Origin: Serratia odorifera
GTDB lineage: Bacteria > Pseudomonadota > Gammaproteobacteria > Enterobacterales > Enterobacteriaceae
Length of the DNA stretch: 64,000 nucleotides
Direction of reading: 5' to 3'
NCBI RefSeq assembly: GCF_900635445.1
Contig: NZ_LR134117.1
Coordinates: forward strand, 3,596,001 to 3,660,000
Shown here: positions 63,041 to 64,000 of the stretch, piece by piece
Numbering within the stretch: position 1 is the first letter of the stretch
Layout: each line of letters opens with the position of its first letter
The notes under the pieces: generated by a model
Told to the model about the DNA's origin: nothing
Seen by the model: the letters and a program-made list of their open reading frames with translations, nothing else
Databases searched by the model: none
Made by a program: the position numbers and the translations under genes

Positions 63041-63272
63041 GCTGTCCTCGCGAAATTATCCCCACTAGCTTAACGGCAGCCAGCAGCGCTGCCAATCACC
63101 TTTTACCGTGTCGGAGCGTCACTCAGTGGCGTAAAGTAAAGCAAGTCGTATTGATTTTAAGCAATCGAACGCGCCGGACCCGGTAACGGTGGGAGTTTTC
63201 GGGTTTTGCCGTTGACCTGATGCAGCGCTTGGGCTTTGATGGAGTCATAACTCACCAAGAGACGGAAGCGCC

Positions 63273-64000
63273 ATGGAACAATTACGAGGTTTGTACCCAC
63301 CGTTGGCAGCGTATGACAGCGGTTGGCTGGATACTGGGGATGGCCACCGGATCTACTGGGAATTAAGCGGTAATCCCAACGGCAAGCCGGCAGTGTTTAT
63401 CCACGGCGGCCCGGGCGGTGGCATTTCTCCCCATCATCGTCAGCTGTTCGATCCGCAACGTTATAAAGTGCTGTTGTTCGATCAGCGTGGCTGCGGCCGT
63501 TCCCGTCCTCATGCTAGCCTGGACAACAACACCACCTGGCACCTGGTGACAGATATCGAGCGTCTGCGTGAAATGGCCGGCGTGGAGCAGTGGCTGGTGT
63601 TCGGCGGTTCATGGGGCTCAACCCTGGCGCTGGCCTATGCCCAACGGCATCCGCAGCGCGTCAGCGAAATGGTGCTGCGCGGCATCTTCACGCTGCGTCG
63701 CCAAGAGCTGCTGTGGTACTACCAGGACGGGGCGTCACGTTTCTTCCCGGAAAAATGGGAGCGAGTGCTGTCGATCTTGTCCGAGGAAGAGCGCAAGGAC
63801 GTGATCGCCGCCTACCGTCAACGGTTGACCTCATCGGATCCTGAGGTGCAGCTGGAAGCCGCCAAGCTGTGGAGCGTATGGGAAGGGGAAACCGTTACTC
63901 TGCTGCCAAGCAAAGAATCCGCGTCGTTTGGCGAGGACGATTTCGCGTTGGCATTTGCACGCATCGAAAATCACTATTTCACCCATCTTGGTTTCCTCGA
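63273..64000 (+). CDS. pip: Proline iminopeptidase (3' end cut by window)
   Basis: The first 242 residues of an S33 alpha/beta-hydrolase release N-terminal proline from peptides. MEQLRGLYPPLAAYDSGWLD, the oxyanion-hole loop HGGPGGG and the nucleophile elbow GGSWGST (Ser near 113) are the same as in the structurally known S. marcescens enzyme. The frame is open to the window edge, so the last ~75 residues, with the catalytic Asp and His, lie beyond it. This gene is the best single pointer to Serratia. Confidence 0.95.
   Translation, partial: MEQLRGLYPPLAAYDSGWLDTGDGHRIYWELSGNPNGKPAVFIHGGPGGGISPHHRQLFDPQRYKVLLFDQRGCGRSRPHASLDNNTTWHLVTDIERLREMAGVEQWLVFGGSWGSTLALAYAQRHPQRVSEMVLRGIFTLRRQELLWYYQDGASRFFPEKWERVLSILSEEERKDVIAAYRQRLTSSDPEVQLEAAKLWSVWEGETVTLLPSKESASFGEDDFALAFARIENHYFTHLGFL

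Noticed and set aside
1..64000. CRISPR arrays, tRNA or rRNA genes, insertion sequences and integrase-bounded islands
   Set aside because: No regular spaced repeats, no cloverleaf-like sequences with TTCGA-type arms and CCA ends, and no transposase or integrase proteins were found.

Overview
The window is a chromosomal segment of an enterobacterium, almost certainly Serratia (S. marcescens group). The GC-rich coding sequence, the gene order and the final gene support this: that gene is a proline iminopeptidase of the Serratia type. From about 28 to 63 kb the order matches the E. coli yeb/yob/yoa neighbourhoods (yobF-cspC, rlmA, mntP, yobD, manZYX, yoaE, pdeD, sdaA, nudL, pabB, yoaH, purT, yebG, yebF, yebE, ptrB, exoX), with Serratia-specific insertions. 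I see no tRNA, rRNA, CRISPR array, transposase or complete prophage.

Layout. 1-7.4 kb: the distal part of an exopolysaccharide/surface polysaccharide operon (flippase, TupA-like ATP-grasp protein, Wzy-like polymerase, three glycosyltransferases, a secreted carbohydrate-active protein). 7.4-14.5 kb: narGHJI respiratory nitrate reductase behind a perfect FNR box. 14.6-19.8 kb: a DUF4823 lipoprotein, a cyanide-insensitive (CioAB-type) quinol oxidase with a DUF2474 mini-subunit, and a divergent GntR/MocR regulator. 20-26.6 kb: the arginine succinyltransferase operon astCADBE behind NtrC, ArgR and sigma-54 signals. 26.6-28.3 kb: a general porin with two tandem NtrC-like boxes upstream. 28.3-35.4 kb: many small genes (yebW, kbp, pirin, DUF1304, an AraC regulator, yccJ, yobH, mgrB, yebO, fosA and several unnamed small proteins). 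35.5-38.4 kb: an aromatic amino-acid permease and a metallo-beta-lactamase-fold hydrolase. 39.2-49.3 kb: yobF-cspC, a laccase-domain protein, rlmA, mntP with its Mn riboswitch, yobD, the mannose PTS manXYZ, yoaE and pdeD. 49.6-64 kb: sdaA, nudL, pabB, a WaaH-like glycosyltransferase, yoaH, purT, a cold-shock gene, dbpA, yebG, yqfB, yebF, yebE, ptrB, exoX and pip (cut by the window end).

Functional themes are anaerobic and low-oxygen respiration (nar, cio), nitrogen scavenging from arginine (ast, and possibly the adjacent porin), envelope polysaccharide synthesis, and stress or two-component feedback (mgrB, yebG, csp genes).

A striking property is the number of apparent single-base frameshifts: about 20 in 11 genes (narG, ydcR-like, a small minus-strand gene, astD, astB, astE, porin, pdeD, sdaA, nudL, ptrB). 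Nearly all lie in short homopolymers and each is repaired by adding or removing one base. I read these as sequence or assembly errors rather than gene decay, and annotate the affected genes over their full span. I did not find a convincing wholly new system. The least ordinary leads are the putative NtrC-controlled porin, the secreted protein ending the polysaccharide operon, and a group of unnamed membrane micro-proteins.
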